Position numbers and translations under genes: made by a program. From Thermodesulfovibrio sp. (GTDB lineage: Bacteria; Nitrospirota; Thermodesulfovibrionia; UBA6902), in assembly GCA_026982355.1 (NCBI GenBank), contig JALSHG010000112.1, positions 1 to 39,967 on the forward strand: a DNA stretch of 39,967 nt, in the 5' to 3' direction. The notes beneath the pieces are model-generated. The model ran no database searches. It saw only the letters and a program-made list of their open reading frames with translations, and had not been told where the DNA came from. Of the stretch, positions 24,719 to 32,167 are shown in pieces (the first letter of the stretch is position 1; each line of letters opens with the position of its first letter).

Positions 24719-25768
24719 TTATTTCCCGCTCAGATGGTGTACCGTCTCCACCAGCGCCACAACATTTTCAGGCGGGGTTTCGGGAAGAACACCGTGGCCG
24801 AGATTAAAGATGTGGCCGCGGGCCGAAGACGCCCTGCCAAGGATATCCTTTACGCGCTCCTCTATCCCGTGCCTTGGCAGAAACAGGGCCGCAGGGTCAA
24901 GATTGCCCTGCACCACAGCATCTCCGCCGAGCCTTTTCACGGCGTCGTCCAGGTTTATCCTCCAGTCGATTCCATACACATCCGCCCCGCATGACCTGAT
25001 CTCCTCCAGCAGGCCCCCGGTCTCGCCGACATAATATATGACGGGCACGTGCCCGGAGTTCCGGGATTCGAGCCAGTCCCTGAGTTCGCCGATAATCCCG
25101 GTAACATAAGGCAGCGCGTATTCCCTGAAATCCGCCGGTGAAAATATGCCGCCCCATGTATCAAAGAGCTGCACCGCCTGGGCGCCGGCCTCTATCTGTG
25201 CCTTTAAGTATGCGGTAAGGGTGCGGGTTACCTTTTCCATCAACGCGGCGTACAGTCCGGGAGAGCGGAATATCATTTTTTTCGTATTCAGGAAATTCTT
25301 TGATGTCCCGCCCTCTATCATGTAGGTTGCCGTCGTAAACGGAGCGCCTGAGAAACCGATGAGCGGCACCCTGCCTTCAAGCTCTTTCCGCAAAATCCGG
25401 ATTGTCTGCATTACAAAGCCCGTTTTCTCCCCGGGGTCGGCAACGGAAAGCCTGTTCAGGGAATCCTCATCACGTACCGGAGGAGACAATACAGGCCCCC
25501 TGCCGTCGATAAACTCAAGCTCCATCCCCATGGCCTCTACAGGTATCAGTATGTCCGAAAATAGAATGGCCGCGTCAACCCCGAGAATATCCACCGGTTG
25601 TATCGTCACCTCGGCGGCAAGCTCCGGTGTCTTGCAGAGCGCCAGGAAATCGACTTTCCTGCGCACGGCCTGATACTGCTCCAGATACCTTCCCGCCTGG
25701 CGCATGATCCATACAGGCGTGTACGGAACCGCTTCCCCGCGGCAGGCTTTCAGAAAAATATCGTTCAT
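24719..25768 (-). CDS. hemE: Uroporphyrinogen decarboxylase
   Basis: Removes four carboxyl groups from uroporphyrinogen III to give coproporphyrinogen III in the cytoplasm; needs no cofactor. The 349-residue protein has the family signature PVWIMRQAGRYLEQY (R23-x3-R27 near the N-terminus), LFSDILIPVEAMG with the catalytic Asp, GFSGAPFTTATYMIEGG, and the C-terminal FNLGHGVLPETPPENV. GGAGG lies upstream of the ATG. It is followed by half of a family 1 element and preceded by another; the radical SAM gene and hemW lie upstream on the same strand, forming a heme-synthesis group. Confidence 0.95.
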   Translation of the reverse strand: MNDIFLKACRGEAVPYTPVWIMRQAGRYLEQYQAVRRKVDFLALCKTPELAAEVTIQPVDILGVDAAILFSDILIPVEAMGMELEFIDGRGPVLSPPVRDEDSLNRLSVADPGEKTGFVMQTIRILRKELEGRVPLIGFSGAPFTTATYMIEGGTSKNFLNTKKMIFRSPGLYAALMEKVTRTLTAYLKAQIEAGAQAVQLFDTWGGIFSPADFREYALPYVTGIIGELRDWLESRNSGHVPVIYYVGETGGLLEEIRSCGADVYGIDWRINLDDAVKRLGGDAVVQGNLDPAALFLPRHGIEERVKDILGRASSARGHIFNLGHGVLPETPPENVVALVETVHHLSGK

Positions 25769-25804
25769 AAAACCTCCGTTGTCTGCGTTGCGTGTAACAC
25801 GTTA

Positions 25805-25869
25805 CCTTACAGCGGCATGAAAATGCCGCCTGCGGGCAGGGGAGTCCGGCGGGAAGTTCCCCCGCAGGC
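25805..25869. repeat. Family 1 element, copy 10
   Basis: Starts CCTTACAGCGGCATGAAAATG, then has a perfect 9-bp stem GCCTGCGGG/CCCGCAGGC enclosing GGGGAGTCC-like sequence. Its right end touches the stop codon of the radical SAM gene. The far inverted end is missing. Confidence 0.6.
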
Positions 25870-26946
25870 TCACCTGTCTTGTCTGTTCAATCTCCTGGGA
25901 ACATGCCCGCAGAAAGGGTCTTCATCAAGATAGTCGCCGCACATGGCGTATGCCCTTGCCCGGCAGCCGCCGCATACGTGTGTGTATTCGCAGGAGCCGC
26001 ACCTGCCCCTGTATTTCCTGAAGTCCCTCAGTTCCCTGAACAGGTCCGAGTCCTCCCAGATATCCCTGAAGGATTTCACCCTGATATTGCCTGCCGCTTT
26101 CGGGAAATAGCTGCACGGCAGGACATTGCCGTCAACGTCGATAAGCGCTATCATCTGTCCGGCGATGCAGCCCTTGGAGCCGCCGGTTGAAAACTTGAGA
26201 CTCCTGCGCTCGAACTTTTTCCCCTCCTCCTTCTGTTTCTGCAGCACGATCCTGTAATAATGGGGTGCACAGGTGGGCCTTACAAGCATTGTGTCCTCGT
26301 TTTTCTCCATTTGGTAATGCCACTCGAGTATCTCCTCGTAGTCCTCTTTCGGGATGAGCTCTTCCATGATATCCATGCCCCGGCCCGTGGGAACGATCAT
26401 GAACATATACCACGCCGCGGCCCCCAGGTCCTTTGCCAGCCGGTACACGGCGGCGATATCCTCCTGGTTGCGCCTGGTAAAGGATGAGTTGACAAGGAAC
26501 TCTATGCCGTGCTTCCTGAAAAGCCCTGCCGCGTTTATCGTGCCCGTGAATGCGCCTTCCTGCTTCCGGAAATCGTCATGCACCCTCCCGGAGGCGCCGT
26601 CAAGGCTGAGGGACACCATCCTGATGCCGGCCTCCTTGATTTTCCCGCATATCTCAGCGGTGACGAGGGTGCCGTTTGTGGCAAGGCACATCCTCAAACC
26701 CCTGTCGGTACCGTACCGGGCTATATCAAAGACATCCCCCCTCAGCAGGGGTTCGCCGCCGGAGAGGACGACCACGGGCATGGCATAACTTGAGATGTCG
26801 TCAATAATCCTGTATGCCTCTTCCGTGGAGAAATCAGGGTGCTCCCCGGCCTCCGTGCCGGAGGACGAGCGGCAGTGAACGCAGGCGAGATTGCACCTTC
26901 TCGTTATCTCCCACGCAATCCATTTCGGTTCAAAATTTCCGATCAT
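25870..26946 (-). CDS. AhbD-like radical SAM/SPASM heme-pathway enzyme
   Basis: A 358-residue radical SAM protein: [12 protein letters not shown] gives the C18-x3-C22-x2-C25 [4Fe-4S] site, [10 protein letters not shown] follows as the SAM-binding GGE motif, and the C-terminus has SPASM-type cysteines ([32 protein letters not shown]). The combination with [11 protein letters not shown] in the middle points to AhbD, which decarboxylates Fe-coproporphyrin III to heme b in sulfate reducers and archaea; NirJ-type proteins are close relatives and remain possible. It lies between hemE and hemW. Its presence beside hemE is odd because the AhbABCD route starts from siroheme and bypasses hemE. Confidence 0.7.
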   Translation of the reverse strand: MIGNFEPKWIAWEITRRCNLACVHCRSSSGTEAGEHPDFSTEEAYRIIDDISSYAMPVVVLSGGEPLLRGDVFDIARYGTDRGLRMCLATNGTLVTAEICGKIKEAGIRMVSLSLDGASGRVHDDFRKQEGAFTGTINAAGLFRKHGIEFLVNSSFTRRNQEDIAAVYRLAKDLGAAAWYMFMIVPTGRGMDIMEELIPKEDYEEILEWHYQMEKNEDTMLVRPTCAPHYYRIVLQKQKEEGKKFERRSLKFSTGGSKGCIAGQMIALIDVDGNVLPCSYFPKAAGNIRVKSFRDIWEDSDLFRELRDFRKYRGRCGSCEYTHVCGGCRARAYAMCGDYLDEDPFCGHVPRRLNRQDR

Positions 26947-27030
26947 TGTTTTTCCGGCGGAACACTCATAACATTAAGGTGCGCTCCTCTCCCCGCCGAT
27001 TCCTGCAAGCGGGACATATTCAACAATTAA

Positions 27031-27075
27031 CCTTGCAGCGGCATGAAAACACCGCATGCTCATGCAACATTAAGC
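27031..27075. repeat. Family 1 element, copy 11
   Basis: Left end CCTTGCAGCGGCATGAAAAC, right end CATGCAACATTAAGC. TTAA flanks both sides exactly (27027-27030 and 27076-27079), a 4-bp duplication. It begins 9 bases past the hemW stop codon. A fragment CATAACATTAAGGT at 26967-26980 may be a remnant of another copy. Confidence 0.75.
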
Positions 27076-27084
27076 TTAACTTAT

Positions 27085-28242
27085 TCAGATAAATTTCTCA
27101 AAGACCTCATTTGAAAGGAGAAGCCCTTTCCGCGTAAGCCTCAGGCTGGTTTCATACGAGCATGCCGCGCTCACCGTCTCCACCAGTCCGGCAGCCTCCA
27201 GCGTGCTTATCTCCTTACTGTAGCGGCTGAGGATGTTCTGCCCGTAGAGCTTCGCAAAAGACTCCAGGCACAGGCCCTCGGTTTTCCTTAATCCGAGAAA
27301 CACGGCCTCGGACAGGGCCCTGTCGCCGCTTACGTCTTCTGCATTACAGGCAGGACGCCCCTCTTCCGCCACGGCCCTGATATATTCATCGAGGACGGGT
27401 GTGTTGCAGTATCTTTTTCCGTTTAAAAACGAGTGCGCCCCCGGGCCGGCGCCGTAATACTCCCCCCTGTCCCAGTAATTCAGGTTGTGCCTGCACAGGC
27501 AGCCGGGCACGGCAAAGTTGGATATCTCATAGTGGACGAATCCCTCGGACTTTAAATAGTCGATCGTGTATTCATACATCTCAACAACGGTTGCCTCCTC
27601 CGGGAGCCTGAAACCGTTTTCCGCCCGGGGGGCGCCGGCATTCAACTGTTCATAAAGCACGGTCCCCTTCTCCACGCTCAGCTCGTATGCGGAGATATGC
27701 TCGGGCATCAGGCTCACCGCCTTCCGGAGGGTTTTCTTCCAACCGTCCATATCCTGGCCCGGAATCCCGTATATCAGGTCCATGCCTGTATTGTCGAACC
27801 CCGCATCCCGCGCGATGCGCACCGCCTGTTCAGCCTCTCCCGGGGAATGTATCCTGCCCAGAAACTCAAGCTCGGCCCTGTTGAAGGACTGAACTCCTAT
27901 GCTGATCCTGTTTATGCCCGATGACCGGAGCAGGACGGCCTTCTCCGTGTCCAGTGTGCCCGGATTCGCCTCGACAGTGGCCTCATAATCCTCTGTGAAC
28001 CTGAAGCGGCTGAAGATGTGCCCGAGCAGCTCAGCAAGCAGGCGGGCCGGAAGCACCGTGGGTGTTCCGCCGCCGATGTAAAGGGTTGACAGTGCGGTGC
28101 CGTCCGGTATTCCGGCAAGCTCTTTCCGCAGCGCTTTTATGCACGCATCCGCCTTTGCAGGATCATACACGCCGGATACGAAATCGCAGTAAATGCACCT
28201 TTTCACGCAGAAAGGGATGTGGATGTAAAGTGACCCGGGCAT
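27085..28242 (-). CDS. hemW: HemW-type radical SAM protein (HemN paralog)
   Basis: A 385-residue protein. LYIHIPFCVKRCIYCDF gives C12-x3-C16-x2-C19 followed by D-F; true HemN has a fourth cysteine there, so this is the HemW type, proposed to insert heme into proteins rather than make coproporphyrin. Other family marks: YIGGGTPTVL, EANPGTLD, GINRISIGVQSF, GMDLIYGIPGQ and HNLNYWDRGEYYGAGPGAHS. The ATG at 28242 is preferred; a longer TTG start at 28290 would translate through a perfect hairpin and add 16 residues absent from the family. Lies upstream of the AhbD-like gene on the same strand. Cytoplasmic. Confidence 0.88.
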   Translation of the reverse strand: MPGSLYIHIPFCVKRCIYCDFVSGVYDPAKADACIKALRKELAGIPDGTALSTLYIGGGTPTVLPARLLAELLGHIFSRFRFTEDYEATVEANPGTLDTEKAVLLRSSGINRISIGVQSFNRAELEFLGRIHSPGEAEQAVRIARDAGFDNTGMDLIYGIPGQDMDGWKKTLRKAVSLMPEHISAYELSVEKGTVLYEQLNAGAPRAENGFRLPEEATVVEMYEYTIDYLKSEGFVHYEISNFAVPGCLCRHNLNYWDRGEYYGAGPGAHSFLNGKRYCNTPVLDEYIRAVAEEGRPACNAEDVSGDRALSEAVFLGLRKTEGLCLESFAKLYGQNILSRYSKEISTLEAAGLVETVSAACSYETSLRLTRKGLLLSNEVFEKFI

Positions 28243-28258
28243 AAATAATTTTAACAGA

Positions 28259-28287
28259 CCCGGAGGTGTTATAAAAAGACCTCCGGG
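28259..28287 (-). other. Hairpin in the hemW leader
   Basis: CCCGGAGGT pairs perfectly with ACCTCCGGG around an 11-base loop, 16 bases before the hemW ATG. It contains AGGAGG-like sequence in the stem, so it could affect translation or be a terminator remnant. The rest of 28288-28450 shows no gene or clear signal. Confidence 0.4.
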
Positions 28288-28450
28288 CAACAGACGGAGA
28301 AACGCTCAGATGTGCGGAATTTCATCGCATGGAGGTCTATTGTGAGCCGCGGGGACATCAAGGCCTGTTGAGAGGGGAAGGAATGCGGTCTCATGAAAAG
28401 ATCCGGGCGCTTTTGCAAATGACCCTCTTATGGGATATAATCTCGGTATA

Positions 28451-28498
28451 CCTTAATGTGGCATAAACGCGCAGAGGAGTCTGCCGTAAAATTTTTAT
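28451..28498. repeat. Family 1 element, copy 12
   Basis: CCTTAATGTGGCATAAACGC on the left, a short GAGGAGTC middle as in the long form, then ...CCGTAAAATTTTTAT. The right end is degenerate. Confidence 0.5.
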
Positions 28499-28505
28499 AA
28501 TCGGG

Positions 28506-28639
28506 AGGCGGTTGCAAAAGTCGTCTCACTGTCACCTCGAACGGAGAGAGAGGTCTTTGCAACTCACCGCTGCCGAAAGATTTCTCCCTCCGGTCGAAAT
28601 GACATATACAGGCATTTTCATACTTTTGCAAGAGGCTCT
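28506..28639. repeat. Family 2 repeat, copy 2, inverted
   Basis: Ends with CATACTTTTGCAAGAGGCTC, the complement of the start of the copy at 24543, and shares GAGAGAGAGGTCTTTGCAAC, AAAGATTTCTCCCTCCGG and AAATGACATATAC segments with it. It fills the region just upstream of gnd, so the gnd promoter may lie within it. Confidence 0.7.
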
Positions 28640-28669
28640 CGGGAAAACAATTATACAGGAGAAAATATA

Positions 28670-29572
28670 ATGAAGACGGGTTTCGTAGGTCTGGGTAAGA
28701 TGGGTATGAATATGGTTCAGCGCCTGCTGAACGGCGGCCATGCAATTGTTGCGTATGACCGGACGCCTGAAACAGTGAAAAAGGCGGAGGAAAAGGGGGC
28801 GGAAGGTGCAGGGTCGCTCGGGGAACTGGTGAACGGACTGGAAAAACCGCGCATTGTCTGGCTCATGGTGCCCGCCGGGCGGCCCACCGAGGACACCCTC
28901 ATGCAGCTTGCAGGGATGATGGATGAAGGAGACATGCTCATCGACGGGGGCAACTCCTTTTACAAGGACTCCATGCGCAGGGCGGGGGAACTGAAAAAAC
29001 GCAATATCTCTTTCCTTGATGCAGGCACCAGCGGCGGCATATGGGGGCTGGAGGCAGGCTACTGCCTGATGGTCGGCGGAGACAGGGATGTCTTCGATAG
29101 AGCCGAGCCCCTCTTTGCGGCCCTGGCCCCTGAAAACGGATATGCGCATGTGGGACCGCACGGCGCGGGGCACTTTGTGAAGATGGTCCACAACGGCATT
29201 GAATATGCAATGCTGCAGGGATATGCCGAGGGATTCGATATCATGAACGCGAAGAGAGAGTTCAATCTCGACCTGCATAAAATCGCGAGGCTGTGGAATC
29301 ACGGCAGCGTGATACGTTCGTGGCTGCTGGAACTTGCAGAGAACGCCTTCAGCAGGGAGCCGGGGCTTGATTCGGTCCGGGGCTATGTTGAAGACTCCGG
29401 TGAGGGGCGCTGGACGGTTGCGGAGGCTGTTGAGAATGATATACCCGCCCCTGCCATTACATTGTCGCTGCTTGAGAGATTTCATTCACGGCGGCAGGAA
29501 TCTTTCGGCGCAAAGGTCATTGCGGCGCTTCGCAATGAATTCGGTGGGCACGGGGTGTTAAAGAAACCTTAA
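28670..29572 (+). CDS. gnd: 6-phosphogluconate dehydrogenase, short form
   Basis: Oxidatively decarboxylates 6-phosphogluconate to ribulose 5-phosphate, the third step of the oxidative pentose phosphate pathway. At 300 residues it is the short (GndA/YqeC-like) form rather than the 470-residue one. Visible motifs: dinucleotide site VGLGKMGMNM (residues 6-15), substrate-binding LIDGGNSFYKDS and the catalytic GHFVKMVHNGIEY. AGGAG lies 7 bases before the ATG. The last codon and stop, CCT TAA, are the first bases of a family 1 repeat. zwf and pgl follow on the same strand. Confidence 0.92.
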   Translation: MKTGFVGLGKMGMNMVQRLLNGGHAIVAYDRTPETVKKAEEKGAEGAGSLGELVNGLEKPRIVWLMVPAGRPTEDTLMQLAGMMDEGDMLIDGGNSFYKDSMRRAGELKKRNISFLDAGTSGGIWGLEAGYCLMVGGDRDVFDRAEPLFAALAPENGYAHVGPHGAGHFVKMVHNGIEYAMLQGYAEGFDIMNAKREFNLDLHKIARLWNHGSVIRSWLLELAENAFSREPGLDSVRGYVEDSGEGRWTVAEAVENDIPAPAITLSLLERFHSRRQESFGAKVIAALRNEFGGHGVLKKP

Positions 29573-29644
29573 TGTTGCATAAGCCGGCAGGGGAGTCCGC
29601 CTGACTCCCCTGCCCGCGGGCGGCATTTTTATGCCGCTGTAAGG
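29567..29644. repeat. Family 1 element, long form, copy 13 (best preserved)
   Basis: Left end CCTTAATGTTGCATAA; right end, read as its complement, CCTTACAGCGGCATAA. The internal stem is GGCAGGGGAGTCCGCC paired with GACTCCCCTGCC. GAAA flanks both sides exactly (29563-29566 and 29645-29648). Its first six bases form the last codon and stop of gnd. Confidence 0.8.
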
Positions 29645-29680
29645 GAAACCTTCAACTGCAGACCGAAATGGGAGGGTGGT

Positions 29681-31231
29681 ATGCCGGATATTAATGCGCA
29701 AGTTTCCGGGGAGTCGCAGACATGCAGAATCTTTCCGGAGAGGGTTGATATAGAACCGTTCATCATGGTGATCTTCGGCGGCTCCGGAGACCTCAGCAGG
29801 AGAAAACTGCTGCCCACGCTCTTTCACCTGTGTCATGATCAGAACCTTCCGGATGACTTTGCGATTATCGGCTTTGCATCATCCGGAAGGTCCGATGAGG
29901 AGTACCGTGCGCTGGTCAAAAAGGCCCTTGAGGAATTCAGCACGGACCCTGTTCAGTCCGGGTGCTGGGATAGGTTCAGCAGGAACCTTTTCTATGTCTC
30001 CGGGGGCTTCGAGGATGAAAACAGCTACCGAAGGCTGTCCGCCAGGCTGGAAGAGCTTGCCGGGCCTGCGGGGAAACCGCCGAAACAGATTATCTATTAC
30101 ATGGCCGTCCCCCCGCACTTCCTGCCCGCGATCGTGAAAAGACTGCCGTACTGCGGTTTCTGCAGGACGGCGGCTGACGAGAGGCTGATTATAGAGAAGC
30201 CGTTCGGCAGGGACAGGGCGTCCGCGGCTGAGCTTAACAGGCTGGTTTCACAGGCCTTTGACGAAAGCCAGATATACCGGATAGACCATTACCTGGGAAA
30301 AGAGACCGTGCAGAACATCCTGTTTTTCCGTTTTGCCAACAGCATATTCGAACCCCTGTGGAACCGCCGCTATATCGACCATGTGCAGATTACCGTGGCC
30401 GAAACCCTCGGTGTCGAGAACAGGGGCAGGTTTTATGAAGAGGCGGGTGTTGTCAGGGACATTGTGCAGAATCACATGATGCAGCTCCTTGCGCTTGTGG
30501 CCATGGAGCCGCCCACGGGCTTTGAAGCGGATTACATCCGCGACGAAAAGGTAAAGGTCTACCGCACCATACGTTCAATGGACGAGGACTACATCAGGAA
30601 GTTTACGGTTGCCGGGCAGTACGGTCCGGGACGTATAAACGGGCATGCCGTACCTGCCTACCGCGAAGAAAAAGACACCTCGCCCGGGTCAACCACCCCG
30701 ACGTTTTTTGCCGGCAAGTTCTATATAGACAACTGGCGCTGGGCAGGGATACCATTTTACCTGAGGACGGGGAAGCGTCTCAAAAAGCGTATCACGGAGA
30801 TCAGCATCCACTTCAGGCAGCCGCCGCTGAGGCTGTTCGGCACAACGTGTGAACTCAGGGACCGCAACATCCTCGTGCTCGGGGTTCAGCCCGCTGAAGA
30901 GATAACCCTGCATATCGGCGTAAAGCATCCGGGGGTCGGCAACCAGTTGTTCCCGGTCAACATGGTCTTCAACTATGAGAGGGATATTCACGACAACGTC
31001 CATTTCCCACTTGCGTACGAGCGGCTGCTGCTTGACTGCATGAAGGGGGATCATACGCTTTTCGCCCGCCAGGACGGCATTGAGGCCATGTGGTCGGTGG
31101 TGGACCCCATTATTCAACAGTGGGAAAATACCCCGGTAAAGGAGTTTCCGAATTACAGCGCCGGCACATGGGGGCCTGCAGCGGCAAATGACCTGATGTA
31201 CAGTGAGGGCCGGCGGTGGCGCACATGGTGA
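29681..31231 (+). CDS. zwf: Glucose-6-phosphate 1-dehydrogenase
   Basis: Oxidises glucose 6-phosphate to 6-phosphogluconolactone with NADP or NAD. The 516-residue protein has the dinucleotide-binding [15 protein letters not shown], the catalytic [22 protein letters not shown] near residue 200 and a typical C-terminal sugar-phosphate dehydrogenase fold ([14 protein letters not shown]). GGGAGG lies 8 bases before the ATG. The end of zwf overlaps the pgl start by 16 bases, indicating translational coupling. Together with gnd and pgl it makes a complete oxidative branch. Confidence 0.95.
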   Translation: MPDINAQVSGESQTCRIFPERVDIEPFIMVIFGGSGDLSRRKLLPTLFHLCHDQNLPDDFAIIGFASSGRSDEEYRALVKKALEEFSTDPVQSGCWDRFSRNLFYVSGGFEDENSYRRLSARLEELAGPAGKPPKQIIYYMAVPPHFLPAIVKRLPYCGFCRTAADERLIIEKPFGRDRASAAELNRLVSQAFDESQIYRIDHYLGKETVQNILFFRFANSIFEPLWNRRYIDHVQITVAETLGVENRGRFYEEAGVVRDIVQNHMMQLLALVAMEPPTGFEADYIRDEKVKVYRTIRSMDEDYIRKFTVAGQYGPGRINGHAVPAYREEKDTSPGSTTPTFFAGKFYIDNWRWAGIPFYLRTGKRLKKRITEISIHFRQPPLRLFGTTCELRDRNILVLGVQPAEEITLHIGVKHPGVGNQLFPVNMVFNYERDIHDNVHFPLAYERLLLDCMKGDHTLFARQDGIEAMWSVVDPIIQQWENTPVKEFPNYSAGTWGPAAANDLMYSEGRRWRTW

Positions 31232-31983
31232 AGGAAATCCTGATTTTTGGAGATGGGGGCCTCATGGCCGGTCATGCCGCCCGTGAATGGGCCGCGATCG
31301 CCGCAAGGGCGGCGGGAGACAGAGGCCGTTTTACCGCGGCGCTGTCAGGGGGAAAGACACCCGTGGGCCTCTACGGGAAACTCTCCGGCATCAAAGACCT
31401 CCCGTGGGATAAGACCCATATCTTCATTGTTGATGAACGGTTTGTGCCGTTTGAACATGAGGCCAGCAATTACGGCATGATAGAGCGGACATTGCTGCGG
31501 CATACCGCGATTCCGCGGGAGAATATTCATCCGGTCCCGACGGCAGTGGATACGCCCCGTGAGGCGGCCCGGAGGTATGAAGAGGAACTGGTATCCTTTT
31601 TTGGCCTGCCGCATCCGCCGGCCGGGAGGATGCCTCGCTTTGACCTTATCCTGCTCGGCCTGGGCGCGGACGGCCACACCGCGTCTCTTTTCCCAGGCGC
31701 TCCCGCCCTTGAAGAAACCTCGCGGCTGGCGGCGGCGGTTTCGCCGTCAGGTCCTGCTGAGAACGAGAGGATAACCCTCACATTCCCGGTGATCAACAAC
31801 GCGGAAAATGTCATGATCCTCGCCGCCGGGGACAACAAGGCTGCTGCGGCAAGGGATGTCATTACGGAGAAAAGCAGCCCGCTGCCGGCTGCAATGGTCA
31901 GGCCGGAGCAGGGGAGGCTTGTTTTCCTGCTGGACAGGAGAGCCGCCTCGCTTTTATCATGCCCCTGTCGGCCCCGACGCTGA
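31216..31983 (+). CDS. pgl: 6-phosphogluconolactonase
   Basis: Hydrolyses 6-phosphogluconolactone to 6-phosphogluconate. The 255-residue protein (DevB/SOL type) shows [39 protein letters not shown] and [18 protein letters not shown]. The GTG at 31216 is used because GAGGG sits 6 bases upstream; an ATG at 31225 is possible. It overlaps the 3' end of zwf. Its end is followed by a family 2 repeat. Confidence 0.93.
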   Translation: MAHMVKEILIFGDGGLMAGHAAREWAAIAARAAGDRGRFTAALSGGKTPVGLYGKLSGIKDLPWDKTHIFIVDERFVPFEHEASNYGMIERTLLRHTAIPRENIHPVPTAVDTPREAARRYEEELVSFFGLPHPPAGRMPRFDLILLGLGADGHTASLFPGAPALEETSRLAAAVSPSGPAENERITLTFPVINNAENVMILAAGDNKAAAARDVITEKSSPLPAAMVRPEQGRLVFLLDRRAASLLSCPCRPRR

Positions 31984-32008
31984 TACTGCGGAATCACTTT
32001 TATTTCTC

Positions 32009-32088
32009 TGAGGCTCTTGCAAAAGTCCTTATTTGTCACCCTGAATCCGTAAGAAACGGTTTAAGAAGAGTTGCACAAGGGGAGCCTT
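32009..32088. repeat. Family 2 repeat, copy 3 (diverged)
   Basis: Starts GAGGCTCTTGCAAAAGTCC, continues TTATTTGTCACCCTGAATCC and ends near AGAGTTGCACAAGGGGAGCC, an imperfect complement of the start. It lies between pgl and the lysS promoter. Confidence 0.55.
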
Positions 32089-32115
32089 TGGAAATTAAGG
32101 TTTTTTGTTGAATTG

Positions 32116-32124
32116 TGATATAAT
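32116..32124 (+). promoter_or_regulatory. Extended -10 promoter of lysS
   Basis: TGATATAAT is an exact extended -10 element (TGn followed by TATAAT). No good -35 is seen at 17 bases, which suits an extended -10 promoter. A start near 32131 gives a leader of about 37 bases containing GGAGG before the GTG start codon. Confidence 0.55.
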
Positions 32125-32167
32125 TGGTGTCTGTTTATACATCAACGCTGCTGTTCGGAGGATAACC

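Noticed and set aside
28532-29485. 317-codon minus-strand frame opposite gnd
   Set aside because: It overlaps gnd and a family 2 repeat and has no recognisable protein features.
203-29644. Family 1 elements as a CRISPR array or as transcription-factor operators
   Set aside because: Copies are kilobases apart, not regularly spaced, and lie mostly at gene 3' ends, which does not suit either interpretation.
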